Source: Heterohyrax brucei (taxonomy: Eukaryota; Chordata; Mammalia; Hyracoidea; Procaviidae). Taken from it: a stretch of DNA of 64,000 nucleotides. Position numbers and translations under genes: made by a program. Below are positions 46,468 through 57,105 of this stretch, in pieces. Under the pieces are notes generated by a model. The model ran no database searches, was not told the origin of the DNA, and saw only the letters and a list, made by a program, of their open reading frames with translations. The first letter of the stretch is position 1, and the number at the start of each line of letters is the position of its first letter. The stretch lies in contig CM053143.1 in the NCBI GenBank assembly GCA_028571685.1, forward strand, positions 157,598,329 through 157,662,328, in the 5' to 3' direction.

Positions 46468-47744
46468 GGATGAAAAAACTAAGAGATCATTAAAAAGATA
46501 GGAAAGAATAAAAAAAACTGAAATGAATATCAGAAGAGACTGACATTCTTGAATGAGAAGTAGCTAAAGAAAAAGGTAGAAATGAAGAAGCAAAAGAGCT
46601 AAACAGAAGATCTCAGAGGGTTGCTTGAGAAGACAAAGCTTAACGAGATGTTCAAAGACCTAGAGATAGAAAACCAAAGAGGAAAAACACATCCAACATT
46701 TCTGAAGCTCAAAGATCTGAAGATATAATTCAAGGCTTGAGTTGTAATAGTAAAGGATTCTGTGCAGAAAATATTAAATAACACATGAACCATCATAAGA
46801 AGGTGGAAGAAATACACAGTCATTATACCAAAAGTAGTCGATTGACTCTCAACTATTTATGCAGGTAGAATATGTTCAATAACTGATGGCAGTGAAGGAG
46901 GATGTCTAAGATGTTCTGAGGGCACTGGGACAAAAAAAAAAAAAAAGTCTCCATAAATTGACAGAAAACATCAACTAAGTGACTCAATGAATGGATGTAA
47001 TGCTGCAAGTGCTCACTCAACTATGCTAAGAAATTTGGAACACAGTTACCTTGCTGACTGACTTGAAAAGATTCATACTTGTGCCTATTCACAAGAAAGG
47101 TGATCAAAACAAAGGTGGAAATTGTAAAAAAAAAAAGTATATATATCATTAATACTGCAGGCAAATAATAATTTGCTGAGTAACAGTCAAAAGTGATTGT
47201 AGCAGTACATCACCAGGGAAATGTCACAAATTCAAGCTAGATTTAGTAGGGATGTGGAAGGAGTACTATCACTGCTAATGTCAGATAGATTCTGATTGAA
47301 AGCAGAGAATATGAAACAGATATTCACCTGTGTTTTATTGACTCTACATTGACATTACACTGTGTGGATCATAACAAGTTATGGATAACATTTGGACAAA
47401 TAGGAATCCAGAAAACTTAATTGTGCTCGTGAGGAAACTACATACAGATAAAGAACAGTCATTCAAACACAGCGGTGAGGTGTTGCATGATTTAAATTGA
47501 AGAAAGGTATGCATCAGGTCTTTACCCTTTTACCATACCTATTAAGTTTGTATGCTCAGCAGATAATCCAAGAAGCTGGACTATATGATAAAGAACAGGG
47601 CATCAGCATTGGAAGAAGACTCATTAACAACCTGTGCTATGCAGATGAAACAACCTTGCTTGTTCAAAATGAAGAGGACTTGCAATACTTAATTACAAAC
47701 ATCAAAGATTACATTCTTTGGTATGGATTATACCCCCAAACAAA

Positions 47745-47881
47745 CAGAAAGGCAAATACCAAACTTGTGACACTATAAGTAGAACTACTTTACTGAGTTT
47801 GCAAAGAGCACCTAGTGGAATTGAACTGTAAGCCTTTTGGTTAGCATCTGTAGTACTGAATCACTATGCCACCAGGTTTTC
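47745..47881 (-). mobile_element. AfroSINE inside RTE
   Basis: Plus strand: aagtagaactactttactga, gagcacctagtggaattgaa, cttttggttagcatctgtag and ctatgccaccaggttttcc. The tail side is partly lost. RTE sequence resumes at cacatcgacataaagaaaac. Confidence 0.85.
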
Positions 47882-48096
47882 CTCACATCGACATAAAGAA
47901 AACAAAAACCCTGACAACTGGACCGATAAGCAACATCAATATAAAAAGAGAAAGGATTGAAGTAGTCAAGGATTTCACTTTACTTGGAATCACAGTAGAC
48001 ATCTTGGAAGACTCAAGAAATCAAAAGATGCATTGCACGGGGCAAATTTGCTGCAAGAGATCTCTTTAAAGTATCAAAAAGGAAAGATATCATCTT

Positions 48097-48275
48097 GAGG
48101 AGATCCTGGTGGCATAGTGGTTAATTGCTATAGCCGTTAACCAAAAGATCAACAGTTCAAACCACTGGGTCCTCCTTGGGGACTCTATGGGGCAATTGTA
48201 CTCTGCTTTACAGGGTCTCTAAGAATCAGAAATCCATTAAAACACATTTTGTTTTGTTTTTAACCACCTGGGAGA
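48097..48275 (+). mobile_element. AfroSINE inside RTE
   Basis: ggtggcatagtggttaattg, gttaaccaaaagatcaacag, ggactctatggggcaattgt and tacagggtctctaagaatca, with a T/G-rich tail (ttttgttttgtttttaac). Short form. Confidence 0.9.
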
Positions 48276-48748
48276 CTAAGGTGCACCTGACCCCTGTTGT
48301 GTTGTTTTTGATTGCCTTATATGCGTACGAAAACTGGTTGGTGAATACGGGAGACTGAAGAAGAATTGATGCCTTTGAATTGTATTGTTGGCAAAGAATA
48401 CTCTATATTTCATGAACTGTCAAGAGAACAAACAAATTTTTCTTGAAAGATGTACAATCAAAATGCTTCTGTGATATAAAGATGATGGTACTATATCTCA
48501 AATACTTTGGATATATTGTCATTATCAGTCCCTGGAGAAGGAAATTATGTGATGTAAAGAGTATGATCAGTGAACTAAGGATGACCCTCAACAACATGGA
48601 TTGGTGCACTGGCTCTAACAATGGACTCCAGTTTAACAACAATTGTAAGAATGTTGCAAAACAAGGCCTTGCTTCTGTCTGTTGTTCATTGGGTCCCTAT
48701 AACTTGGAATGGACTTGTCGGCACCTAACGGAAACAACAAACCAACTC

Positions 48749-49099
48749 ACCGGATAAATGAACAAAGGGCCAGAGGGATAAAAAGATATTCTTGAGGTCT
48801 ATACAACTGATATGGAGAGTTTGATGAAGGAAAAAGCATTTCTACTTCTTACTAAACTGAAAAACAATAAAGCTTAGAAATAACAATAGCAACAACAACA
48901 ATGCAAGTTGGATGAGGTGCATCTTTTCAGGGATATTAGGAAGAACAAAGCTACAGAGAAAGCACCTGACTCTGATCCCATTATTTGTTGGAGGGAGAAT
49001 GTTAAGTACTTAGAATCTTCATTATCTCCTGAGCTATTTCATCTGAAACCAAACAATTTAGTTTTTACACTAAGATCTTATTACAAGGAGGGTAGCATT
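48749..49099. other. Unassigned sequence
   Basis: Nothing recognised. Confidence 0.5.
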
Positions 49100-49225
49100 T
49101 GTAAAAACTGCTTACCCTCTCTGTGCTTCAATTTTCTATATTAAAACAGAAAAATAGAGTAACTGTCACACGATGTTGTGTGTATTAAGTGAAATAGTAA
49201 GACACATGTTTAAAATAGTTTTTAG
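49100..49225 (-). repeat. MIR fragment
   Basis: ctgcttaccctctctgtgct followed by tcaattttctatattaaaac and gtgtattaagtgaaatagta follows the reversed MIR core. Confidence 0.6.
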
Positions 49226-49254
49226 TGCAGTGATGCAAATTTTCCTTAAGTTGC

Positions 49255-49432
49255 TTTCATTCCATGGAAACCCCGTGTGTGTCAGAACAGAATCTCCTCA
49301 CAGGGTTTTCAAGGTTGTGACCTTTCAGAAGCAAACTGCCAGGCATATCTTTCAAGATGCCTCTGGGTGGGTTCAAACCACGAACTTTCAGGCTAGTGGT
49401 GGAGCATTTAACCATTTGCACTACCAGGCATA
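49255..49432 (-). mobile_element. AfroSINE, long form
   Basis: Plus strand: cacagggttttcaaggttgt, gcaaactgccaggcatatct (long-form block), gatgcctctgggtgggttca, aaccatttgcactaccaggc. Diverged. Confidence 0.75.
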
Positions 49433-49442
49433 ACCACCTAGT

Positions 49443-49553
49443 GTACTAACCCATGCATGGAGTCTATTCCAACTCATAACAACTTTATACTACAGAGTAG
49501 AGCTACTCCATAGGTTGCCCAAGGAGTAACTGGTGGACTCAGATTTTCAACCT
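49443..49553 (-). mobile_element. AfroSINE split by an L1, left part
   Basis: Plus strand: catggagtctattccaactc, aacaactttatactacagag and ggactcagattttcaacctt. It stops at the L1's reversed tail; the 5' end seems to resume at 50078 (ttgtaccatcagagctccc). Confidence 0.75.
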
Positions 49554-50077
49554 TTTTTTTTTTTTTTCTGGTTTCAGACATGTGTACTTTATTTTATTTT
49601 TTATTGTGATTAAGTGAAAACATACAATCCAAGTGAATTTTGCGTGCCCGCTTATCTGCAGCTCCATCTGCTCTCCTCACCCAGTGATGGCATAATACAT
49701 TTTTTCACTCTGTATTTCTAATATCCTCTTAACAAGCACCTGTCCCCTCCACTACACTTTATTCTCTCTGATCTAGAAGTAAACTAGTAGGTCAGCATCC
49801 TATAAATGTATAGAACCGTGAAGTACACATACCATATGGTCACACTGTGTCCCTGAGTCTCTTACATTCTTGTCTGGAGAGTTGACCTTGGTACTGGTTT
49901 CCCATCAGGGCCAGTAGTAGATCTAGGGGCCATGTTTTCAGGGGACCCTTCAAGATGTCAGACCATCAGTTATGGTCTTTTGGTGGAGTTCTTGAGCTGT
50001 ACCCCACTTTTTCTCATGTTGCCTAAGGGACTCTACATTGTGCCCCCTATGATGACAAATTGCAAACATTTTTGAGG
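49554..50077 (-). mobile_element. L1 LINE 3' end inserted in an AfroSINE
   Basis: Begins with the reversed A-tail (T-run 49553-49568), then attgtgattaagtgaaaaca, gctccatctgctctcctcac, gtcagcatcctataaatgta and ttttggtggagttcttgagc. 3' UTR only, same type as at 20862. Confidence 0.85.
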
Positions 50078-50103
50078 TCATCCTTGTACCATCAGAGCTC
50101 CCC
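50078..50103 (-). mobile_element. AfroSINE split by an L1, right scrap
   Basis: gtaccatcagagctcccc matches the 5' end of the reversed SINE (consensus gccaccagggctcc). Assigned mainly by position after the L1. Confidence 0.5.
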
Positions 50104-50802
50104 TAGTACATTGATGCTAATTAAATGATTAAATTATTACAAGAAATTTCTGAATATAATTTTTATTCATTCATTCATCTGCACATCCATTCACTTAGGT
50201 ATAATCATTCTTCTGTGGATATATGTAATTCCCTCACCTGCCTTCCCTCTTCCCTTTTCTCCTAAAGAAAATCAGAGGATTTGAGCAATCTTTCTTTAAT
50301 ACCATTAAATGGTAAGAGAATGGGTGTGCAGTAGGCCTCAAGAAATCTGGATATTGAAAAGAGGGAAAAAAATTTCTTAGATCCTAATGAACTATGTGAA
50401 AGTTAGGCTCATTAATTACACTACTGAATTAAAAAAGAAAGAAAGAAAGAAAGACAGAGATGAACAGATGTCACTCGGTTTAGGGAAGCTTATTAAGATG
50501 TGAAAGTGAGAGCTGTTCATGGGCAGAACGGCATAGTGCTCTGCATATATTTAATTAAAATATTCTCTGGAAGCTCAATGTATCTACTCCCCAACCCTCA
50601 ATCTATTTATGACTCTAGAAACATACAATATCTTAGGTGCTTTAAGTGGGAAAAAATTTGATAACTTTTAATAGCTTTAAACAGCTAAGAAAATTATGAT
50701 GATTTCCATTTCAACTACTCATCACTTACCAGAGAAATCTTACTTGATCAGTCAGCTCACATGGACATATATTGGTTTTCTTCTCCTTAATGTGAAGTGA
50801 AA
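50104..50802. other. Unassigned sequence with a (GAAA)n run
   Basis: A (GAAA)n microsatellite of about six units is at 50430-50456. No gene or other repeat recognised. Confidence 0.5.
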
Positions 50803-51005
50803 GGAGCCATAGTTGTGCCATGATTAAAGTACTCTGCTCCTAACCAAAAGTTCAAGATTGGAACTCACCAGTAATCAATTGGGAGCAAGATGTGGCTGTC
50901 TGCTTCTCTAAAGATTTATAGCCTTGGGAACCCTTTGGGGCAGTTCTATTCTGTTCTGTAAAATGTCCATGAGTCAGAACTGGCTCCATGGCAATGAGTA
51001 GTATG
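50803..51005 (+). mobile_element. AfroSINE, long form
   Basis: gtgccatgattaaagtactc, cctaaccaaaagttcaagat, the long-form block gcaagatgtggctgtctgct and agatttatagccttgggaac, then ttctattctgttctgtaaaa and gagtcagaactggctccatg. Confidence 0.85.
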
Positions 51006-51394
51006 AAAAATCAGTTGGCATTTGAGCCTTGTGTATTTTATCACTATGCTGTTTTATTAACCTCTCATGTCTTTTCAGTTCTCACTATTTTAGCTGATTA
51101 TTTCTAAGGTACAGAGTGTGCCAAATAATGCAGATAACCTATTGAACTTAATTAAGTATGAAATCAAAATGCTCCACTCCAAATTTCTGTAAAAGAGTAA
51201 CAACAATTTTATCCTTTTTTGCTGTAAAATAAAACCTACATATAGATGAATCATAGAAAACCTGTGTATAACTTATTAAATTACTCTATGGCCAGGTCAG
51301 CCCCTTCGTGATTTATTTATTACCCCCAAGTCATGAAATAGAACTGCATCCCATTCCAGAAGCCCCTGATGTGCACCATCACAAATTAAGATCT
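51006..51394. other. Unassigned sequence
   Basis: Nothing recognised. Confidence 0.5.
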
Positions 51395-52530
51395 CTTTTG
51401 TTCTTCACTATGCAATGATAAAGAACAACGATGATAGCAGGAAACATCTCTTAACCCGGTTTCAACTGGAGGACATTCTGTTGAGTGAAAGTAGTCAGCG
51501 ACAGAAGGACAAACATTGTATGAGACCCCTACGATAAGAACTTAAAAGCGGACTTATGCACAACAGAGAAGACTCTTTGACAGTTGCAGGGCGGGGGAGG
51601 GCAAGAGGATGATGGGGGAGGGTTTAGATTAGATAGTTGTTAGAAATTTGGTTGGGTGAAATTGGTGACAACACACATTAGTAAGAAGATCAGTATTAAC
51701 AGGGCTTCAACACAACTTATGTACTCTTCCCATCTGAACCAAATATTGCAAGGACAGAATAGCTGGGGCAGGGGGCCAGGGACCGTGCTCTCAAGGGAAA
51801 TTGAGGCCAATTGGCACAACTAGCGTTTTGCTAACAAGGTCTCTCTGCACCCCACATTGGTGAGATCTTAAAAGCTACCAGGCTGCCATCTGAGGGTACA
51901 GCAAATGGTCCCAACTGAGCAGGAATGGATGATCATCAAAGTCCATAACGACACGGGGGAAAGACAATCCAGAAGACAGAGAGACCCACATGAGTAGCTG
52001 TCTACATGGACTTGTGACCGGAAGAACCAGATGGTGCCTGACCACCACCAGTAATAGCCACAATGGCGCTCACCAAGTTGAGTCTCACTGGCAACGCAAG
52101 TATGAACAGGGATGCACCCTGAGATCTCCATTAAAAGACAGCAATTGATGGTTCAGGGGCCTCGGGGTTCTCCAGGGAGCAGGGCCCCTGGCCCGGATGT
52201 GGCCCCTGCCCATAAATCGTAATGAAGGTCAACTTTTCAGACAGCAATAGATTGGACTTGGTGACCCAGAGTGACTATATTGTGTGGGTACTGTATGGTT
52301 CTAGGCATCTATAGGAGGTCGTCCTGTTGATCTCATACCGGAGGAAGGGGAATGGGTGGAGAGGAGAAGATAGGAGACTGCTGGGAGGATAAGACACGTA
52401 TGGAGCAGAGAGAAAGAGTGTGCTGTCACCGTGCAGGGAGAGCAGTGGAAGCTGCATATAAGACAGCATGCAAATTTATATGGGAATGTACATTTTCATT
52501 CAATCATAATAAAAAAAATTGGAAAAAAAA
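51395..52530 (+). mobile_element. L1 LINE 3' UTR
   Basis: Sense copy of the 3' UTR type seen reversed at 20862: aaagaacaacgatgatagca, ggttgggtgaaattggtgac, ttaaaagctaccaggctgcc (51868), gtaatgaaggtcaacttttc, and a terminus at about 52500-52513 (ttcaatcataataaaaaaaa) with its own A-tail. G+C-rich for this window in places. Open frames on both strands here are not coding. Confidence 0.88.
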
Positions 52531-52632
52531 AATCTCTTCTGGGAGTAGTGTGCTGTCACCAGGTGAGGAGAGCAGAAGGAGCTGTAATTTGGATTGTATA
52601 CTTTCACTTAATCACAATTAAAAAAAAAAAAT
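52531..52632 (+). repeat. Second L1 3' terminus in tandem
   Basis: After the first A-tail the last block repeats in diverged form: agtgtgctgtcaccaggtga parallels agtgtgctgtcaccgtgcag at 52418, and tttcacttaatcacaattaa parallels the first terminus. It ends in a second A-tail (52619-52631). Either a second, very short L1 insertion into the first tail or a local duplication. Confidence 0.75.
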
Positions 52633-52636
52633 CTGT

Positions 52637-52806
52637 TCTTGGAAACCTTGGTAGTGTAGTGGTTAAGTGCTATATCTGCTAACCAAAAGGTCAGCAAGTT
52701 CAAATCCACTAGGTGCTCCTTGGACACTCTATGAGGCAGTTGTATACTGTTCTGTAGGGTCACTAAGAGTTGGAATTGACTCATTGGCAATAGGTTTGGG
52801 GTTTTG
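52637..52806 (+). mobile_element. AfroSINE, short form
   Basis: gtagtgtagtggttaagtgc, tctgctaaccaaaaggtcag, gtagggtcactaagagttgg and a tail of tttggggttttgg. It sits five bases after the L1 tail. Confidence 0.93.
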
Positions 52807-53885
52807 GTCTCTTCTTTAATAATTTCTTTATTTTTAAGAAACTAGTTGTTTGAATTTCCTTCGTATTTTCACCATTAACAGTGTATTTCTAGGCAATGCA
52901 GTTCTGCCCTTTTTTTTAAGTTAGAGTATATCTTTTAATTCCTTTTATATCTTCAAGCATCCCTTTCACTGGTTTCTTTTCCTTACACTTTATCTGTTCA
53001 AATAACAACAGTTTGGGGTCTGCTGATTGCCTATGGACAGCTGGATCTAGAGGCTTGATAAGGGTTCTTGTCTCATACTTTGTTAGATTATAGGTGTGGT
53101 GTGGTCTTTCCTTAGAAGGTGAATGATGTCTCATGCATACTCAAAGCCGAGGAGTTCCATCAGTTCACTGGCAGGTTGCAAAAAAAAAGAAAAGAAAAAC
53201 CTATCATTTATTTTTCATTTGTTAATCAAAATACTTCCATAAAAACTTGCTTCTCACCATCTCTTATTTGGTTATGCAATGATACAGTTCATATAGAAAG
53301 TATAGGATAAATCCTCATAATACAGTGAATTATCCTCCAAAGTTGTCAAGTTATTTTTTGTTTTTATGTGTTATTTTAAGTTCATAGATTAAGTATGTAT
53401 AATGAATTTCAATGAATGACTATGTAGCTGGGCATGTTTTTAGTTTAAACTAAGATATTTTACTTCTTTCAATAACATATTCCCCGTTTTACCACCTGTA
53501 ACCTTTATTTACCTTTCACATGCCATTTCCATCACCCAGGACTACCTAGGAAAGTTGACCTAAGCAGAACAGCAGGGGAAGAAAGATACCAATTGCTACC
53601 TTTTGAATTTCAAAATAGTGTTTTAAAACTCCTAAAAATCACAATGGTTTGGAAAAGAGTTTGGTATTTACATTCTGAATGCCAAAGTTATTTAAAAAGC
53701 AAATGCCAAATTTGGAAAGAATGTTTGTGGGTGGAAAGGCCAGGTTTCCTAATTTAGACTTGTTAAAGATTTCATGATTGTCTGGGCATGGTATCAGAGA
53801 AGAGAATAGAGACTAATGCTTTTGGAAATCTTGGGAAATGGGCTTTAATCTGAGCTCTGTGGAGCATAGCATAATAGAACCCTGA
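52807..53885. other. Unassigned sequence, weak ORF on the minus strand
   Basis: A 72-codon minus-strand frame at 52916-53134 and fragments of other frames up to 53186 have a protein-like residue mix but match no family I know. The rest holds nothing recognised. Confidence 0.4.
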
Positions 53886-54408
53886 TTATATTGTAGGGAA
53901 TGAGGGTGTAGAGATGACTGCTGTCTTAATGTCTTTATAGATCCTGGACAGAGAGTAGTCTGCAGAGGCATCCTCGGCTAATGTATTGTAGTGATAGCAG
54001 AGGAAACGAACTCTGACAGGTGCCAGTGGAATTGAGAGACAGCCCTTTTGCATTTCCTGTGGAATTGATTGGAAGAGCAGGAATTTGTCCAGTGACTTCG
54101 GAGGGGTCACATCAATTTGTAAGTCAGAAGGCTGGTACTCAGAATTCTTTAAGCAGTGATAAAGGATTAAAGAAAGAGTAACTGACTTGGGCTGTGCCAG
54201 CAGAGTTGAGATGGGGCTTTGATCTTTCTGGAAGATGTCAAGGCAGAGAGGAGGAGACAACCAGGAATCAGGCAGTATTAGCATATGTCAGACCTTAGCA
54301 GAGTTGGCGTGGAACCATGCCAATGGCTGACCAAAGATAGATAGATCCATACTCTCAGCCACATCAGGGAAAGCATAGCAAAGGGTGAGGGCTTGGCTAA
54401 TTCTGAAA
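53886..54408 (-). pseudogene. Unidentified protein-like frame, perhaps a broken retrocopy or old exon
   Basis: A 132-codon open frame (53886-54284) is the most protein-like sequence outside known repeats. The same frame continues upstream to about 54408, apart from one interruption, giving some 170 codons rich in Leu, Ser and Pro (segments SPPLCLDIFQKDQSPIS, SRIYKDIKTA). There is no start context, promoter, poly(A) tail or target duplication that I can see, so a retrocopy is not proven. A possible acceptor (tgattttcag) precedes it near 54408, which would fit an exon instead. I do not recognise the protein. It could also be chance. Confidence 0.35.
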
Positions 54409-56504
54409 ATCATGAAGTGACTACTTTTATTTTGCTACTGTTGCATGATGTGGGTACATAAACTAATATTAAGAACACAAAGTATGCATTTTTTTCTTTC
54501 ACGTAAGTTGTTAAATGGTCTTTGAAGCAGATAGGAGGAAACAGGAGTGAAAATTGTTGGGATATGTAAATACATTAGTTTAAATCAATGTTTGTTGCTT
54601 GAAAATAACAAGTGTTTGTAGAATATTGTAGATAATAATGTTCATGTAGTTGACGTAGTGTGTTCTCAGCGTTTATCTTTAGCAAATGGGCAATAGAATC
54701 CTTACTGTCCGAGACCACTGTGCAATGATTGTCATAATACACTTAAAACTTTCTAACAATGTCAAGTTCTACTTTTTAACTAAACATCAAAACTTTTTAC
54801 AGTTTTAATGATTCTTTTCCACTTTGTACTTCTTCCCATATATATTCCAATTTCCTACATTAATAAACATTATACAATTGTAAAAACAGAGTTCCAAGTT
54901 TTCTCCAAAGTCCATGATCTCAAATATCCAAATTAATTATTTTTCAATCTTTATTTTCTGACCTCAAGCAGCAGTGACTACCTCTGAAAATTAGGGGGTC
55001 CTGTCACATGCCAGAGTCCCTATTATCCATTTCTACTCAGAGCTTCTTAGCCTTTGAGAAAAAACATTCTGAAAAAAAAACCTCTTGTAGGAGTTTACAG
55101 AGGATTGGAATGAGGGTAAATATTTATCCAACAAAACTGACTTGTTAAATCACACTCTTATCCAACAACAAGCTTTATTAACAATGTCAACAACTAAGCT
55201 ATCAATAGGCACAAGGAAGGCAGGGAGAGAATGGATCCATCAAGAGTGGCTCCCAAATCCTCCGTGTATTACATTTGATGTACATACTCTGGCTCAGAAC
55301 AGATGAGTCCGTAAGTGAACAGCATGTTTAGTATGAACTAGAGAGTTATTTTATGAAACCTCTCTATTTTGTACACTAATATATAGTATGTGAACTGTTA
55401 TATACATATATGTCCATAAAATAGGATAATTACCAAAAAGAAGAGTATTGTATTCCTAAGAATTGTTCCCCTAACAAGTTTCTTTAGAAGAACAGTTAAA
55501 AACACATCTTCATGAAATTAGATCACACCACCTGACGACCTTCCTCAGAAGACTCCACCTTCATGTCTACTCCCAAATACAGGGAGTAGATGGGTCACAG
55601 GAAACTTTTTTTAACTCCTGCCACCCCAATTACCAAAATGAATGAATGAATGAATACGTAAATAATCATCACTTATCTAGACTTTTATTGATACCTAGTG
55701 TTTAAGTGCGTGTTCTTGTCTCTATGAAAAGTAAATTTTATCCTAGAAATAATCTCCAAGACCATTCTCCTTCCCACCTACAAACATACTCACGCGTGCA
55801 TGTGCACGTAACAAATGCACCATGATTTCATGGGAATCCAGAAAATCTGCTCTAATTGACTGCTCTGCCTATTTAGGTGTCATCTCTGTATCTTTTGTTT
55901 TGTTTTGTTTTGGTAGCAGGTATATTGATGCACAGCTACACTTTTTTTTCTAGCTTGTCTCTGAAACAGTTCTTTATAAAATCCCTTTTTAGGTTGTTCA
56001 GGTGTCTCAGAGCTCAGTCTTGAGCTCTTTCCTTGGGGTTTCTCATCCAGCCTTATAGTTAAAAATAACATATGTAACTGAAATATACGTTTCAGTTACT
56101 CTCCTCCAAGCTTCAGACTGGTATATCAACTACTATCTTTATGTCTCCAGTTGAAGTTCTGAAAAGTGTATCCAACTTAACCCATAACACACACACATAT
56201 ACAATTCTTACCCCACCTAAACATTTTCTTTTCTCAATATGTCTCATTTCAGTTACTGTCACCATTCACTTCTTCAAATGTTAGTATAAGAAATACAAAA
56301 ATTAGAATTGAGTCTTTCTTTGTGTTTTTTCTCCACATTTCATTCGTAAACAAGTTTGGTCCACATCACTCCATAATAACGTCTATAATTTCACTTTTAG
56401 CATCTTAGAATGATGTACTAACTTATCTTTCACCTATGTATAGGAATGTCTTAACTGATCCCTTACTATTCTTAGATTTTTACACTCCTTTGCCACAGAG
56501 TGGC
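54409..56504. other. Unassigned stretch
   Basis: About 2.1 kb of AT-rich DNA without a supported feature. Small simple repeats: (GAAT)n at 55641-55656 and (TTTTG)n at 55896-55912. Confidence 0.5.
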
Positions 56505-57050
56505 AAAAGAGATCTATGTAAATCAGATTATGTTACTTCTCTGCTTAAAAAACTTTATTCACTCCCTGTAGTCACTTTTTTGGGGGTTGAGTGCCTGTAA
56601 GATCTGTTCTCTTTCTACTTGTCCAAAATGCATTTCAGCCTGTGCTCTTGCTAACTACGCTCCAAATACAGCAGTCTGTCTTCTGTTCTGCCTCCATAGA
56701 CCACGTGTTTTATTTCCTCAGGGACTTTAGACTTACCTTTTGGGTTCTGAACATCTTCAGGATTTTTCCGTGGCAGATTGCTTCTTATCATTCAGTTCTC
56801 AGCTCAAATAACCTTTCTCTAGAAAGTTCAACCCAAAATGTCCCATGTTAAGTATTCCCTCATCATTCTTCATGTCACTGATTGATTTTTTTCATAGTAT
56901 TCTATCATTCAATATCCTTTCTATTTTTCTCTCTCCCTTTCTTTCATTGTTGCTTTCTTTCTGTATAATGAATGATAACATCTCTCTGGTTCAGCACAGC
57001 ATTCCTAAAATACAGTAGTCATTCAAAAAATGATTGTTGATTAAATAAGT
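56505..57050 (+). repeat. L2 LINE 3' region
   Basis: In order: cagattatgttacttctctg, cttaaaaaactttattcact, cattcagttctcagctcaaa at about 56790, tctagaaagttcaacc, and the end gtagtcattcaaaaaatgat. This is the classic C-terminal coding and 3' end of L2 with all frames decayed. The 86-codon frame at 56591-56851 is not meaningful. Confidence 0.8.
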
Positions 57051-57105
57051 AAAATATCTTGGTAGCAATAATAATGATAAAATAAATATCTATATAGTGT
57101 TACGT

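Larger units (their letters stand above)
46468..48748 (+). mobile_element. RTE LINE (host copy), right part with two SINE insertions
   Basis: Collinear with 43094-43322: linker (agatcattaaaaagatagga), reverse transcriptase and 3' end (gacttgtcggcacctaacgg). The frame at 47497-47778 contains NNLCYADETTLL, the catalytic YADD box with the second Asp changed to Glu. AfroSINEs lie inside at about 47745-47881 (minus) and 48097-48275 (plus). Frames are broken in several places. Confidence 0.92.

Noticed and set aside
51868-52131. Open frames on both strands of the L1 3' UTR
   Set aside because: The region is a known type of L1 3' UTR with high G+C, and the frames are not conserved in the other copies of this UTR in the window.
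52916-53134. 72-codon minus-strand frame as a gene
   Set aside because: Protein-like residue mix but short, without start context or any family I recognise; kept only as a note under the unassigned stretch.
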